Positions 38,678 through 47,383 of a DNA stretch of 64,000 bases are shown piece after piece. The notes under the pieces were generated by a model. It worked only from the letters and a program-made list of their open reading frames with translations. It was not told where the DNA came from and did no database searches. Within the stretch, counting starts at the first letter, position 1; every line of letters begins with the position of its first letter. This stretch comes from Pseudomonas sp. CFBP 13711 (lineage in GTDB: Bacteria; Pseudomonadota; Gammaproteobacteria; Pseudomonadales; Pseudomonadaceae), in NCBI RefSeq assembly GCF_014842265.1, contig NZ_JACYVI010000003.1:124001-188000 (forward strand), in the 5' to 3' direction. The position numbers were made by a program, and so were the translations under genes.

Positions 38678-41359
38678 ATGAGCGCCGGACTGGACGAATA
38701 CAACCGCAAGCGAGATTTCGACGCGACGCCTGAGCCCTCAGGCAGCACGAAGAAGAAACGCACTTCGAGCAAAAAGTCAGCGCACGCCCTTCAGTTCTGC
38801 ATCCAGAAGCATGATGCCTCCCGCCTGCATTACGACTTCCGCCTCGAAATCGATGGCAGCCTGAAAAGCTGGGCCGTGCCCAAGGGCCCTTCGCTGGACC
38901 CCAAAGCCAAGCGCCTGGCGGTCCATGTGGAAGACCACCCCGTCGAATACGCCACCTTCGAGGGCAGCATTCCCGAAGGGCATTACGGTGCAGGCGACGT
39001 CATCGTCTGGGACCGCGGCGTGTGGACGCCCCTCTCCGACCCCGCCGACGCCTACGCCAAGGGCAAACTCAAATTTGAATTGCAGGGCGAGAAGCTCGGC
39101 GGCGTGTGGAACCTGGTCAAGACGCACATTCCCGGCAAGCAGGAACAGTGGTTTCTGATCAAGCATCAGGACGAGTTCGCCCGACCGGAAACCGACTACG
39201 ACGTGGTCAAGGCGCTGCCCGACAGCGTGCTCAGCGAGCGCACCCTGATCCCGAAAAAACGTGGCGGCAAGTCGACCGCGTCCAGGTCGGCAAAGCCCCG
39301 GCCTGAACAGCCGAAGCCCGTAGAGAAGGTCCCTGCCCCGCGCAAGAAATCCGCCAAGGCGCAGCTGGTGGGCGCTGAACCTGCAGAGATCCCGGACCTC
39401 ATCAAGCCGGAACTGGCCACGCTGGTGGAGTCCGCCCCCGAAGGCGACTGGCGCTACGAGATCAAATTCGATGGCTACCGGGTCATGGCGCGGGTCGCCG
39501 ACGGCAAGGTGCAGCTGTTCACCCGCAACGGCCATGACTGGACCCATAAACTGCCGCGCCAGGCCGAAGCCATCGCCGGGCTGGGCCTTGAGTCGGCCTG
39601 GCTCGACGGCGAGATGGTCGTCGCCAACGACGACGGCGTGCCTGACTTCCAGGCCCTGCAGAACGCCTTCGAGGCCGGCCGCAGCAGCAACATAATTTAC
39701 TACCTGTTCGACATGCCTTTCCTGAACGGCATGGACCTGCGGGAAGTGCCGGTGGAGCAGCGACGCACCGCGCTGTCCAAGGCGCTCGAACGCACCGACG
39801 ACGAGGTGCTCAGGTACTCCGAAGACTTCGCCGAAGTGCCGGAAGTCCTGCTTAACAGCGCCTGCCAGATGAAGATGGAAGGCCTGATCGGCAAGCGCGC
39901 CGGCAGCCCCTACGTGTCACGCCGCAGCGGCGACTGGATCAAGCTCAAGTGCAAACGCCGCCAGGAATTCATCGTCGTGGGCTACACCGATCCGAAGGGC
40001 GCGCGCAGCAAATTCGGCGCGTTGCTGCTGGGTCTGCACGATGCCGACAGCGGTGAATTGAAGTACGCCGGCAAGGTGGGCACCGGTTTCAACGAAGCGA
40101 CATTGGGCACGATCTACGACCAGTTGACCCCGCTCCACGGGAAGAAGGCTGCGGTGGTCAATCCGCCCACCGGCTTTGAAGCCAAAGGCGTGCACTGGCT
40201 GAAACCGGTGCTGCTGGCTGAAGTGGCCTTCGCCGAGATCACCAAAGAGGGATCGGTGCGGCACGCAGTGTTCCATGGCCTGCGCACCGACAAGCCTGCC
40301 GAATCGATCACCGAAGAGCTTCCGGCTCCGGCAGTTTCTGCCGAGCAAACCTCCGAGCCAGAGTCGGAGCCAGAAGAGCCAGAAGAGAAGCCAAAGCCAG
40401 CGCGCAAACGCGCAACAGCATCCAGGGCGGCCAAGTCCGAAGAAAGCCGGCCTGGATCAGCAGCCCCAACCGACGCCACAACGGGCAAGATCCGCCTGAC
40501 CCACCCCGAGCGGGTGATCGACCCTACCAGCGGCGCGACCAAGCGTGATCTCGCCGATTACTACATCCGTATTTCCGAGTGGCTCCTGCCGCAACTGGCC
40601 CAACGCCCCGTGGCGCTGGTGCGTGCGCCCGAGGGCATCGGCGGCGAGCTGTTCTTCCAGAAAAACGCCGACCGCCTGGCCATCCCCGGCATCGAGACCA
40701 TGGGCAAGGAATACACCGGCCACCCCGTGATGCTGATCAACAACATCGAGGCGCTGATCGGTGCGGTGCAGATGAGCGCCATGGAGCTGCACACCTGGAA
40801 CGCCGTTGCCAAGAATCTGGAGCGGCCGGACCGTTTCATTCTCGACCTCGACCCTGACCCGGCGCTGCCCTGGAAAACCATGGTGGAAGCCACGCAACTG
40901 ACCCTCGCCGTGCTGGATGAACTGGGGCTCAAATCGTTTCTGAAAACCAGCGGCGGCAAGGGCATTCATGTGGTCGTGCCGCTGACGCCGAAAGCCGACT
41001 GGGACGCCGTGAAGGAGTTCAGCCACGCCATCGTCAAGCACATCGCCAGGCTGCTGCCGGAGCGGTTTTCGGCGGTGTCGGGGCCGAAGAACCGGATTGG
41101 CAAGATCTTCATCGATTACCTGCGCAACGGCCTCGGCGCCACCACCATTTGCGCCTACTCGGTGCGCACCCGGGAAGGCCTGCCGGTGTCGGTGCCGATC
41201 CATCGCGAAGAGCTGCTGGAGATCAAAGGCGCCAACGCCTGGGACATCAACACCGTCCACGAACGCCTTGCCGAACTCGACAGCGACCCGTGGGCGGACC
41301 TGAGCAAAACCCGGCAGACCATCACGGCGGAGATGCGCAAGCGGGTTGGCCTCAAATAG
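38678..41359 (+). CDS. ligD: LigD, multidomain ATP-dependent DNA ligase for end joining
   Basis: 893 residues in the Pseudomonas order PE-LIG-POL. The phosphoesterase domain (about 35-195; DASRLHYDFRLEIDG, EDHPVEYATFEGSIPEGHYG) trims 3' ends. A basic linker leads to the ATP-dependent ligase domain (about 245-550), with the adenylated lysine Lys263 in EIKFDGYR and later KLKCKRRQEFIVVGYTDPKG. A Pro/Glu-rich linker follows, then the archaeo-eukaryotic primase-like polymerase (about 600-893; DLDPDPALPWKTM, KTSGGKGIHVVVPL). It normally acts with Ku in non-homologous end joining. No ku gene is within the window, so Ku must lie elsewhere or be absent. Confidence 0.96.
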   Translation: MSAGLDEYNRKRDFDATPEPSGSTKKKRTSSKKSAHALQFCIQKHDASRLHYDFRLEIDGSLKSWAVPKGPSLDPKAKRLAVHVEDHPVEYATFEGSIPEGHYGAGDVIVWDRGVWTPLSDPADAYAKGKLKFELQGEKLGGVWNLVKTHIPGKQEQWFLIKHQDEFARPETDYDVVKALPDSVLSERTLIPKKRGGKSTASRSAKPRPEQPKPVEKVPAPRKKSAKAQLVGAEPAEIPDLIKPELATLVESAPEGDWRYEIKFDGYRVMARVADGKVQLFTRNGHDWTHKLPRQAEAIAGLGLESAWLDGEMVVANDDGVPDFQALQNAFEAGRSSNIIYYLFDMPFLNGMDLREVPVEQRRTALSKALERTDDEVLRYSEDFAEVPEVLLNSACQMKMEGLIGKRAGSPYVSRRSGDWIKLKCKRRQEFIVVGYTDPKGARSKFGALLLGLHDADSGELKYAGKVGTGFNEATLGTIYDQLTPLHGKKAAVVNPPTGFEAKGVHWLKPVLLAEVAFAEITKEGSVRHAVFHGLRTDKPAESITEELPAPAVSAEQTSEPESEPEEPEEKPKPARKRATASRAAKSEESRPGSAAPTDATTGKIRLTHPERVIDPTSGATKRDLADYYIRISEWLLPQLAQRPVALVRAPEGIGGELFFQKNADRLAIPGIETMGKEYTGHPVMLINNIEALIGAVQMSAMELHTWNAVAKNLERPDRFILDLDPDPALPWKTMVEATQLTLAVLDELGLKSFLKTSGGKGIHVVVPLTPKADWDAVKEFSHAIVKHIARLLPERFSAVSGPKNRIGKIFIDYLRNGLGATTICAYSVRTREGLPVSVPIHREELLEIKGANAWDINTVHERLAELDSDPWADLSKTRQTITAEMRKRVGLK

Positions 41360-41418
41360 CCCCGCCGTGCGCACGCCGTTGTGAGGCCGCGATCCCATAG
41401 TGGGACCGCGTGCTCATG

Positions 41419-41512
41419 GTAGGACCGGCTTTAGCCGGGAAGGCGTCGGTTGTCACACCGCAGAATTGAGGGTGCACCCACTGGCCTCTTCCCGGCTGAA
41501 GCCGATCCCACT
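41419..41512. repeat. REPIN sharing spacer with 18327-18421
   Basis: Inverted REP pair with spacer CACACCGCAGAATTGAGGGT, differing by one base from the element before the epimerase gene. It sits in the 302-bp gap between ligD and the dehydrogenase gene; nothing else is apparent there. Confidence 0.85.
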
Positions 41513-41661
41513 AAAGCAACGCGTTTCACCAGTGGCACCGCGATCACATAGTGGCCCCGCACGCACCGCTAATCCCCCACCGCTGCAAAGTCCTGAACTA
41601 AACCCCTCGCCGCCTGCTCCGCTACTTAGTTGCCCCTAATTAATCGCGGAGAAAAATCACA

Positions 41662-42903
41662 ATGAGAGCACTTACCTACCACGGCGCCCATGACGTCAAA
41701 GTCGACACCGTCGCCGATCCGGTCCTCGAACAAGCTGACGACATCATCCTGCGCGTGACCGCCACGGCGATCTGCGGCTCCGACCTGCACCTGTATCGCG
41801 GCAAAATTCCCACCGTTGAACACGGCGATATCTTCGGCCACGAATTCATGGGCATCGTTGAAGACACCGGCTCAGCCGTGACCGCCGTGCAGCGCGGCGA
41901 CCGGGTCGTGATCCCCTTCGTCATTGCCTGCGGCGAATGCTTCTTCTGCAACCTGGACCTGTACGCCGCCTGTGAAACCACCAACACCGGTCGCGGCGCG
42001 ATCATGAACAAGAAGGCCATTCCACCGGGGGCGGCGCTGTTTGGCTTCAGCCACTTGTACGGCGGCATCCCCGGCGGCCAGGCCGAATATGTGCGCGTGC
42101 CCAAAGCCAACACCGGCCCGTTCAAAGTCCCCGGCACGCTGTCGGACGAGAAAGTGCTGTTCCTCTCCGACATCCTGCCCACCGGCTATCAGGCGGTCCT
42201 GAACACCGGCATCGGCCAGGGTTCGAGCATCGCCATCTACGGCGCAGGACCCGTAGGGCTGATGGCTGCGGCCGTGGCCCGGATGCTCGGCGCCGATCAG
42301 ATTTTCATGGTCGACCACCACGCTTACCGGCTGGCATACGCCCAGGCGACCTACGGCGTGATCCCGATCAACTTCGATGAAGACGACGATCCGGCCGACA
42401 CCATCATTCGTCAGACCAAGGGCATGCGCGGCGTCGACGGCGTGGTGGATGCGGTGGGTTTCGAAGCCAAAGGCAGCACCACCGAAACCATTCTGACCAA
42501 CCTGAAAATGGAAGGCAGCAGCGGCAAGGCCTTGCGCCAGTGCATCGCAGCAGTACGCCGTGGCGGCGTGGTCAGCGTGCCCGGTGTGTACGCCGGCTTC
42601 ATCCACGGTTTCCTGTTCGGCGATGCGTTCGACAAGGGCCTGACTTTTAAAATGGGCCAGACCCACGTGCAGCGCTACCTGCCGGAACTGCTCGAGCACA
42701 TTGAGGCCGGCCGCCTTGCCCCCGAGGCGATCATCAGCCACCGAATGTCGCTGGAGCAGGCCGCCGAAGGCTACAAGATTTTCGACAAGAAACAGGAAGA
42801 CTGCCGCAAGGTCATCCTGACACCGGGCAGCCCTGAAATCCCTCTGACCGAAACCGAAACCGTGACCCAAACCGGAACCGTCACCGGCATCCCCGCCATG
42901 TGA
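41662..42903 (+). CDS. Zinc-dependent alcohol dehydrogenase, formaldehyde-dehydrogenase-like
   Basis: 413-residue medium-chain dehydrogenase. Catalytic zinc ligands: Cys38 in AICGSDLH and His in FGHEFMG. The structural zinc loop has four Cys ([16 protein letters not shown]). NAD-binding motif [20 protein letters not shown]. The long insert and [20 protein letters not shown] match the glutathione-independent formaldehyde dehydrogenase-like group. The C-terminus carries an odd Thr/Glu/Val tail ([14 protein letters not shown]) of low complexity. GGAG precedes the ATG. It is followed 25 bp later by a small membrane protein gene. Confidence 0.92.
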   Translation: MRALTYHGAHDVKVDTVADPVLEQADDIILRVTATAICGSDLHLYRGKIPTVEHGDIFGHEFMGIVEDTGSAVTAVQRGDRVVIPFVIACGECFFCNLDLYAACETTNTGRGAIMNKKAIPPGAALFGFSHLYGGIPGGQAEYVRVPKANTGPFKVPGTLSDEKVLFLSDILPTGYQAVLNTGIGQGSSIAIYGAGPVGLMAAAVARMLGADQIFMVDHHAYRLAYAQATYGVIPINFDEDDDPADTIIRQTKGMRGVDGVVDAVGFEAKGSTTETILTNLKMEGSSGKALRQCIAAVRRGGVVSVPGVYAGFIHGFLFGDAFDKGLTFKMGQTHVQRYLPELLEHIEAGRLAPEAIISHRMSLEQAAEGYKIFDKKQEDCRKVILTPGSPEIPLTETETVTQTGTVTGIPAM

Positions 42904-42928
42904 TGGCACGCGCACCAAGGACAACGAT

Positions 42929-43147
42929 ATGGAAACGCTCTTCTCGATCGCCCTGGCGGTGATCATCCTTCTGGTCGACGTATGGGCCATCGCCAGTGTC
43001 TGGCGCAGCACCAAGTCGTCCGGCACCAAGATCGGTTGGGCGGTGCTGATCTTCATCTTCCCTGTCATCGGTGTCGCCATCTGGGGCATCGCCGGCCCGC
43101 GAGGTATCGCCGAAGCACCCACGTCCAAGGCGCACAGCAAGGGCTGA
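42929..43147 (+). CDS. PLDc_N-domain small membrane protein
   Basis: 72 residues with two membrane helices (LAVIILLVDVWAIASVWRST and WAVLIFIFPVIGVAIWGIAG) matching the phospholipase D N-terminal (PLDc_N) domain without any catalytic domain. AAGGA precedes the ATG. Probably co-transcribed with the dehydrogenase. Function unknown. Confidence 0.85.
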   Translation: METLFSIALAVIILLVDVWAIASVWRSTKSSGTKIGWAVLIFIFPVIGVAIWGIAGPRGIAEAPTSKAHSKG

Positions 43148-43438
43148 GACAGGCCCGTTTTACGGCGCGCGGTTGCAATGAGCGCGCGCCGATGCTGCCC
43201 TCACATCCCCTCGTTTGAATCAATTCACGCCCGAACAGATCGATCCTGGCCCCGCCTTTCCAGCGTTCGGATCAACTGCTCGACCGTCCGTCTTCGACCC
43301 CGAACTCCCGCTTCCCTAGGCCCCTCCACCCTTACACAGCGTGCAGATTCGCTGCCGCGTGAGATGGCCAGGTGCGCCCGTCCCTGAGTGTGCCTTTGCC
43401 CCGAATGATGTCCCGATTGATTTGAGGATGATGATCAA

Positions 43439-44216
43439 ATGCCTACATTCAGCGAAGACACCGCAGGCGCCCAAGCGCGCCCCGCGTCTCCCGGCGAGGC
43501 GCTGCACACTCTGCACGATAATGCGAAAGACCTGCTCGGCACGGCCCGCGAGCACGGCCCGCGAGCACGGCACCGAGCAGTTCGGCAGTTACCGCGACAG
43601 CGCCGCCGAGCAGATCGAAAACCTGGCCAAAACAGCGAGCGCTGCGGCTGAAGAGTTACAGGACAAGGACACCCTGGGCATCTCCCATTACATCAGCGAC
43701 ATCGCCGAGAGCCTGAGCGCGTTTGCGACCAGCATGCGCGGCAAAAGCGCCGAGGAGATGCTGCACCAGGCCGGCCGTCTGGCGCGGGAAAACCCTGCGC
43801 TGTTCGTGACGGGCAGTGTCGCGGTGGGCTTCGGGCTGTCGCGGTTCCTGCGCGCCAGCAGTCCGGACCTGAACGCCTCAACCTCGTCCCCATCGTCATC
43901 CGCCCCTGACTCGCCGCAGTACCCCTCGGGCGACAGCGAGAGCGGCTTCAAGGCAGGCCAGAACGAAGGCCTGAGCGCTCGTCACCCGTACGAAGCGGAT
44001 ACCTCCCGAGGAGTGCCGATCCAGACGCCGGACCCACTGGCCCCGCGCAACCCCACCGCCCAAGGCGCAGCCACCACGGATCTCGACGACGGTGGCGGCA
44101 TACAGCAATCGGGCGCCGAACTGGGCAGCTTCAACGCAGACCCCGGCACCGCGTCGAGCCCTGCGCACACGTCAACGCCCGCGCCTGACAAGCCTGCTTC
44201 CCGGGGAGAATTCTGA
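43439..44216 (+). pseudogene. Membrane-associated stress protein, frameshifted by 13-bp duplication
   Basis: The ATG at 43439 (MPTFSEDTAGAQARPASPGE) opens a frame that goes wrong at about 43554; the rest is in a different frame ending at 44216. Removing one copy of the 13-bp repeat at 43541-43566 restores LLGTAREHGTEQFGSYRDSA and a protein of about 254 residues. It has an amphipathic helical N-half, one membrane helix (PALFVTGSVAVGFGLSRFL) and a Ser/Pro/Gly-rich tail. It resembles Pseudomonas 'nutrient deprivation-induced' proteins that precede holin-like and DUF3618 genes, as here. The stop overlaps the next ATG (TGATG). Without the repair, the first frame ends at 43651. Confidence 0.75.
43541..43566. 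repeat. 13-bp tandem duplication causing a frameshift
   Basis: Two exact adjacent copies of ACGGCCCGCGAGC, followed by a partial third (ACGGC). Since 13 is not a multiple of three, the duplication shifts the reading frame of the surrounding gene. Confidence 0.9.
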
Positions 44217-44647
44217 TGTCGATTAATTCTGAACTTCCCCCACGCAGCACCGGCATCCACAACGGCGACACCGACACATCTGCGCTCGGCATCATCCGCC
44301 AGTTGGCCCACGAAGTCCCTGCGCTGATCAGCGAAGAACTCGCGCTGGCCAAGGCCGAAATCCGCACCTCGGTCGCCACGGCCAAAGCCGCATCCGCCGC
44401 CCTCGCCGGCGGCATGGTCATCATGCTGGCGGGGCTGGTGATCCTCCTGCTGGCCGCCGTCTATGGGCTGGCGATGGTCCTCGTTCCCTGGCTGGCCGCG
44501 CTGATCGTGGGCGTGGTGGCGATGATCGTCGGCTTCCTGATGGTGCAATCCGGCAAGAAACACCTTGAGGCCACCCAACTGGCCCCTGAGCGCACGATGA
44601 ACTCGCTCAGCAAGGACAAAGAAGCCATTCAGAGGAAAGTCTCATGA
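44216..44647 (+). CDS. Phage-holin-like membrane protein (holin superfamily 3_6)
   Basis: 143 residues: a soluble N-terminal amphipathic helix (ALGIIRQLAHEVPALISEEL, ALAKAEIRTSV), two closely spaced membrane helices (about residues 62-110; MVIMLAGLVILLLAAVYGLA) and a charged tail. It matches the actinobacterial holin-like family found in many bacterial stress clusters rather than a phage lysis gene: there are no phage genes here. It is coupled to both neighbours by overlaps (TGATG, ATGA). Confidence 0.86.
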   Translation: MSINSELPPRSTGIHNGDTDTSALGIIRQLAHEVPALISEELALAKAEIRTSVATAKAASAALAGGMVIMLAGLVILLLAAVYGLAMVLVPWLAALIVGVVAMIVGFLMVQSGKKHLEATQLAPERTMNSLSKDKEAIQRKVS

Positions 44648-45483
44648 GCGTCGACAGCAGCTTTGCCACCGAAGATGAACTGAACCGCGACATCCCCGAT
44701 CCGCTGCTGGCGAAAAGCCCGGACGCGATCGAGCGCAACATTGATGCGCGCAGGGCCAACATCGAAAACCTCGTCGACGCCCTGGAAAGCAAACTGTCGC
44801 CCGGGCAACTGATCGACCAGGCACTGACGTTCACCAAGGAAAACGGCGGCGAGTTTTTCGGCAACCTCGGCACCTCAATCAGGAACAACCCGATGCCGAT
44901 GCTGCTCACCACCGTGGGCATTTCCTGGTTGATGCTCGGCCAGAATCAAAAGCCCGGCGCCGCGTCCGGCGGCAGCGGCGCTTCGATGTTCGGCCAGTGG
45001 GGCGAGAAGCTCAGCGGTGCAGCCCACAGCGTGAGCGAATCATTCAGCGGCGCGACGGATCACGCACGGGAATCGGCGCATCAAGCCAGCGACAAGGTCG
45101 GGCAGTTCGGGGAATCCGCCAGTCACACGCTGGACGATCTGAAGCAGCAGGCCAGCGAAAAGACGGCAGCGATGAAAGACACGCTGTCGTCCACTGCGGG
45201 CAATGCCCAGGAAGCGCTGCTGCGTCAGAGCCGAAATGTACAGGGCACCTTCCAGTACCTGCTGCGCGAACAGCCGTTGGCGCTCGCCGCCATGGGCATC
45301 GCGCTGGGAGCGGCCCTGGGTGCTGCGCTGCCGAGCACCGAGAAAGAAAACAAGGCGTTCGGCAAGGCCAGCGACAACCTCACCCAGAAAGCCAGGGCGA
45401 CGGTGAGCGAGACATGGGAAACAGTGTCCGACGCGGGCAAGAACATGGCCGATGATCTGAAGAGCACCGCCAAGGGGGTCTGA
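44644..45483 (+). CDS. DUF3618 membrane-associated protein
   Basis: 279 residues. The N-terminal DUF3618 segment (DAIERNIDARRANIENLVDALESKL) is followed by a short hydrophobic stretch (NPMPMLLTTVGISWLML). Then comes a long Ser/Ala/Gln-rich helical region resembling apolipoprotein-like or LEA-like repeats (HARESAHQASDKVGQFGESA), a second hydrophobic segment (LALAAMGIALGAALGAALP) and a charged tail. It is the last gene of the trio that likely forms a membrane-surface stress complex. A terminator follows. Confidence 0.86.
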   Translation: MSVDSSFATEDELNRDIPDPLLAKSPDAIERNIDARRANIENLVDALESKLSPGQLIDQALTFTKENGGEFFGNLGTSIRNNPMPMLLTTVGISWLMLGQNQKPGAASGGSGASMFGQWGEKLSGAAHSVSESFSGATDHARESAHQASDKVGQFGESASHTLDDLKQQASEKTAAMKDTLSSTAGNAQEALLRQSRNVQGTFQYLLREQPLALAAMGIALGAALGAALPSTEKENKAFGKASDNLTQKARATVSETWETVSDAGKNMADDLKSTAKGV

Positions 45484-45506
45484 TAACGCAGGGTACGCAG
45501 GACGAA

Positions 45507-45534
45507 AAAAGGGGCTGCGTTGGCAGCCCCTTTT
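45507..45534. terminator. Bidirectional terminator between DUF3618 and SDR genes
   Basis: 12-bp stem AAAAGGGGCTGC/GCAGCCCCTTTT with a 4-nt loop, lying between converging genes. A- and T-runs on both sides suit termination in both directions. Confidence 0.9.
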
Positions 45535-45579
45535 CATGCGCACTACCCGCCGTGCGCGTGTGCCCAGCGTTTGCAATCC

Positions 45580-46437
45580 TTAGAGGATCGGCTTGCCGCC
45601 GGTCACGCCATAACGTGTCCCCGAGATGTAACTGCCTTCGTCGGAGCCCAGCAGCACGTAAATCGGCGAGACTTCAACCGGCTGACCCGGCCGCCCAAGT
45701 GGGGTTTCTTCGCCGAAGCTTTTCACGTCTTCGTCGGTCATGGTCGACACGATCAACGGCGTCCAGATCGGGCCGGGCGCGACGCTGTTCACGCGAATGC
45801 CGCGTTCGCCCAGCAACTGCGCCAGGCCGGCAGTGAAGTTGGCGATGGCGCCTTTGGTGGCGGCATAGGGCAGCAGCGTCGGCTTCGGCGAATCGGAATT
45901 GACCGAGCTGGTGTTGATGATCGAACTGCCCGCGGCCATGTGGGGCACTGCGGCCTTGCAGATGCGAAACATCGCGGTGACGTTGATATCGAAGGTTTTC
46001 ACCCACTCCTCGTCGGGGATTTCTTCGAGGGTTTTGTGGGACATCTGAAAGGCAGCGTTATTGACCAGCACGTCGATGCGGCCAAATTTTTTCACCGTCT
46101 CGTCGACAATCGCCAGGCACTGGGCCTTCTCGGCCAGATCGCCCGGCAGCAGCAGGCACTGGCGGCCCGCCTCCTCCACCCAGCGTGCGGTTTCCTTGGC
46201 GTCTTCGTGCTCGTCGAGGTACGAAATCGCCACGTCGGCGCCTTCGCGAGCGTAGGCAATTGCCACTGCGCGACCGATGCCGCTGTCACCGCCAGTGATC
46301 AGCGCAATTTTGTTGCTCATGCGGCCCGAGCCCTTGTAGCTAGTCTCGCCGCAATCCGGGTATGGCTCCATTCGGCTCTGATCGCCGGGCACTGTTTGCT
46401 GCTGAGGCTTGAACGGCGGTTTCGGGTAATCAGTCAT
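45580..46437 (-). CDS. Short-chain dehydrogenase/reductase (YghA-like)
   Basis: 285 residues from the ATG at 46437, which follows AAGGAG. It has the long N-terminal extension of YghA-type SDRs (YPKPPFKPQQQTVPGDQSRM), then cofactor motif TGGDSGIG, NNAA motif, catalytic Ser in INTSSVNSD and the YAATK motif (Tyr and Lys of the active site). It is NAD(P)-dependent with unknown substrate. These extended SDRs are typically part of RpoS-type stress regulons, which agrees with the neighbouring genes. Confidence 0.93.
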   Translation of the reverse strand: MTDYPKPPFKPQQQTVPGDQSRMEPYPDCGETSYKGSGRMSNKIALITGGDSGIGRAVAIAYAREGADVAISYLDEHEDAKETARWVEEAGRQCLLLPGDLAEKAQCLAIVDETVKKFGRIDVLVNNAAFQMSHKTLEEIPDEEWVKTFDINVTAMFRICKAAVPHMAAGSSIINTSSVNSDSPKPTLLPYAATKGAIANFTAGLAQLLGERGIRVNSVAPGPIWTPLIVSTMTDEDVKSFGEETPLGRPGQPVEVSPIYVLLGSDEGSYISGTRYGVTGGKPIL

Positions 46438-46601
46438 GGGGCTCTCCTTGAAATAGTCCAACGCAAACGGTCAGCGTCAAAAGTGGACTGAAGGCGCGAG
46501 GGATGAGTTCGGAGTTTTTTAAAACGGCCTTGCCAGGCGGTTTCATCGAGTACCGATGCGATGTCGATTCTTTCCACATCCGCAACACTGAATTGCTAAA
46601 T

Positions 46602-46615
46602 GTTAGCTAGCTAAC
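46602..46615. promoter_or_regulatory. 14-bp perfect palindrome
   Basis: GTTAGCTAGCTAAC in the 443-bp gap (46438-46880) between the SDR and RidA-like genes. Possible operator for a dimeric regulator; it lies 165 bp before the SDR start. No known consensus fits. Confidence 0.4.
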
Positions 46616-46673
46616 GGAATCGACCGCTGCTACTTTCAATCACGTTGAATCCGCCGATTTGACAACCCCCCCG

Positions 46674-46719
46674 GAGCCGCCTTCGCGTCAGAGATAACGT
46701 GAGGGCGGCTCGCTTTTTT
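46674..46719 (+). terminator. Orphan terminator hairpin, possible end of a small RNA
   Basis: 8-bp stem GAGCCGCC/GGCGGCTC, 22-nt loop and six T on the plus strand. No plus-strand gene precedes it: the nearest upstream gene is the SDR, on the minus strand. A short untranslated RNA ending here (starting somewhere in about 46600-46650) is therefore possible. Confidence 0.5.
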
Positions 46720-46880
46720 GTGCCGGCCCCTGGCACATCGGTATCAGGAATTGATCGCAAGCCAGGCCCACATGGCCCGCCGAAACACCGTCAGGCCTCC
46801 CCTTTCCCTTCCGAGTCGGACATCATGAGCGTCGGCCGTTTCCTGGCCCGTCATCCACACACTCGTAGAAGAGAGCTCCC

Positions 46881-47261
46881 ATGGCAAACCACGACATCAC
46901 CTTCACGCCGGATCCCGACGCCGATTCCATTTCCTCGGACGTCGCCGGCTTCGGTGGTCTGCTGGTGTCCACGCAGATCCCCACGCGCGCTGACGGCAGC
47001 CTGGAACTGGGCAGTATCGCTGAACAGAGTGAATGCACGCTGCAGGCGCTGAAAGTGGCGCTGGAGCGGGCCGGCAGTTCCATGGACCGCGTGTTGCACC
47101 TGACCATCTACCTCACCGACATGGCCGATCGCGCCGCTTTCAACGACGTCTATAAACGCTTTTTCGCCAAGCCCTGGCCGGTGCGCGCGGCGGTTGGCGT
47201 CGCTGCGCTGGCCGTCGAAGGCATGCGCGTGGAAGTCACGGCGATGGCCGCCAAGGCCTGA
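46881..47261 (+). CDS. RidA-family (YjgF/YER057c) deaminase-like protein
   Basis: 126-residue trimeric Rid protein that probably hydrolyses reactive enamine/imine intermediates. The key Arg is present at residue 102 (PWPVRAAVGVAAL) and Glu118 lies in RVEVTAMA. The central HLTIYLTDMADRAAFNDVY is typical of the family. The N-terminus is divergent from canonical RidA, with an acidic FTPDPDADSI, so it may belong to another Rid subgroup. GAAGAGAG precedes the ATG. Confidence 0.88.
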   Translation: MANHDITFTPDPDADSISSDVAGFGGLLVSTQIPTRADGSLELGSIAEQSECTLQALKVALERAGSSMDRVLHLTIYLTDMADRAAFNDVYKRFFAKPWPVRAAVGVAALAVEGMRVEVTAMAAKA

Positions 47262-47383
47262 TCCCGCGGGTTTTCCGGCGCCCCGCTCAACAGGCAGGCG
47301 CCACCGGGCAGCAGACGGGTGCCGGTCAAGCGTTTCGCCGCTACAATGCGCGCCTTGACCGTGACCGTGCCGACTAAAAAAAT

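Noticed and set aside
43341..43438. Upstream start for the frameshifted stress gene
   Set aside because: The frame from 43341 reads unrelated sequence before 43554; the well-placed ATG at 43439 with GAGGATG upstream is in the other frame and is restored by removing the 13-bp duplication.
44216..44647. Prophage remnant suggested by the holin-like gene
   Set aside because: No endolysin, structural or integrase genes nearby; holin-like proteins of this family are common in bacterial stress operons.
46602..46615. GacA upstream activating sequence
   Set aside because: The palindrome GTTAGCTAGCTAAC differs from the TGTAAG-N6-CTTACA pattern in both sequence and spacing.
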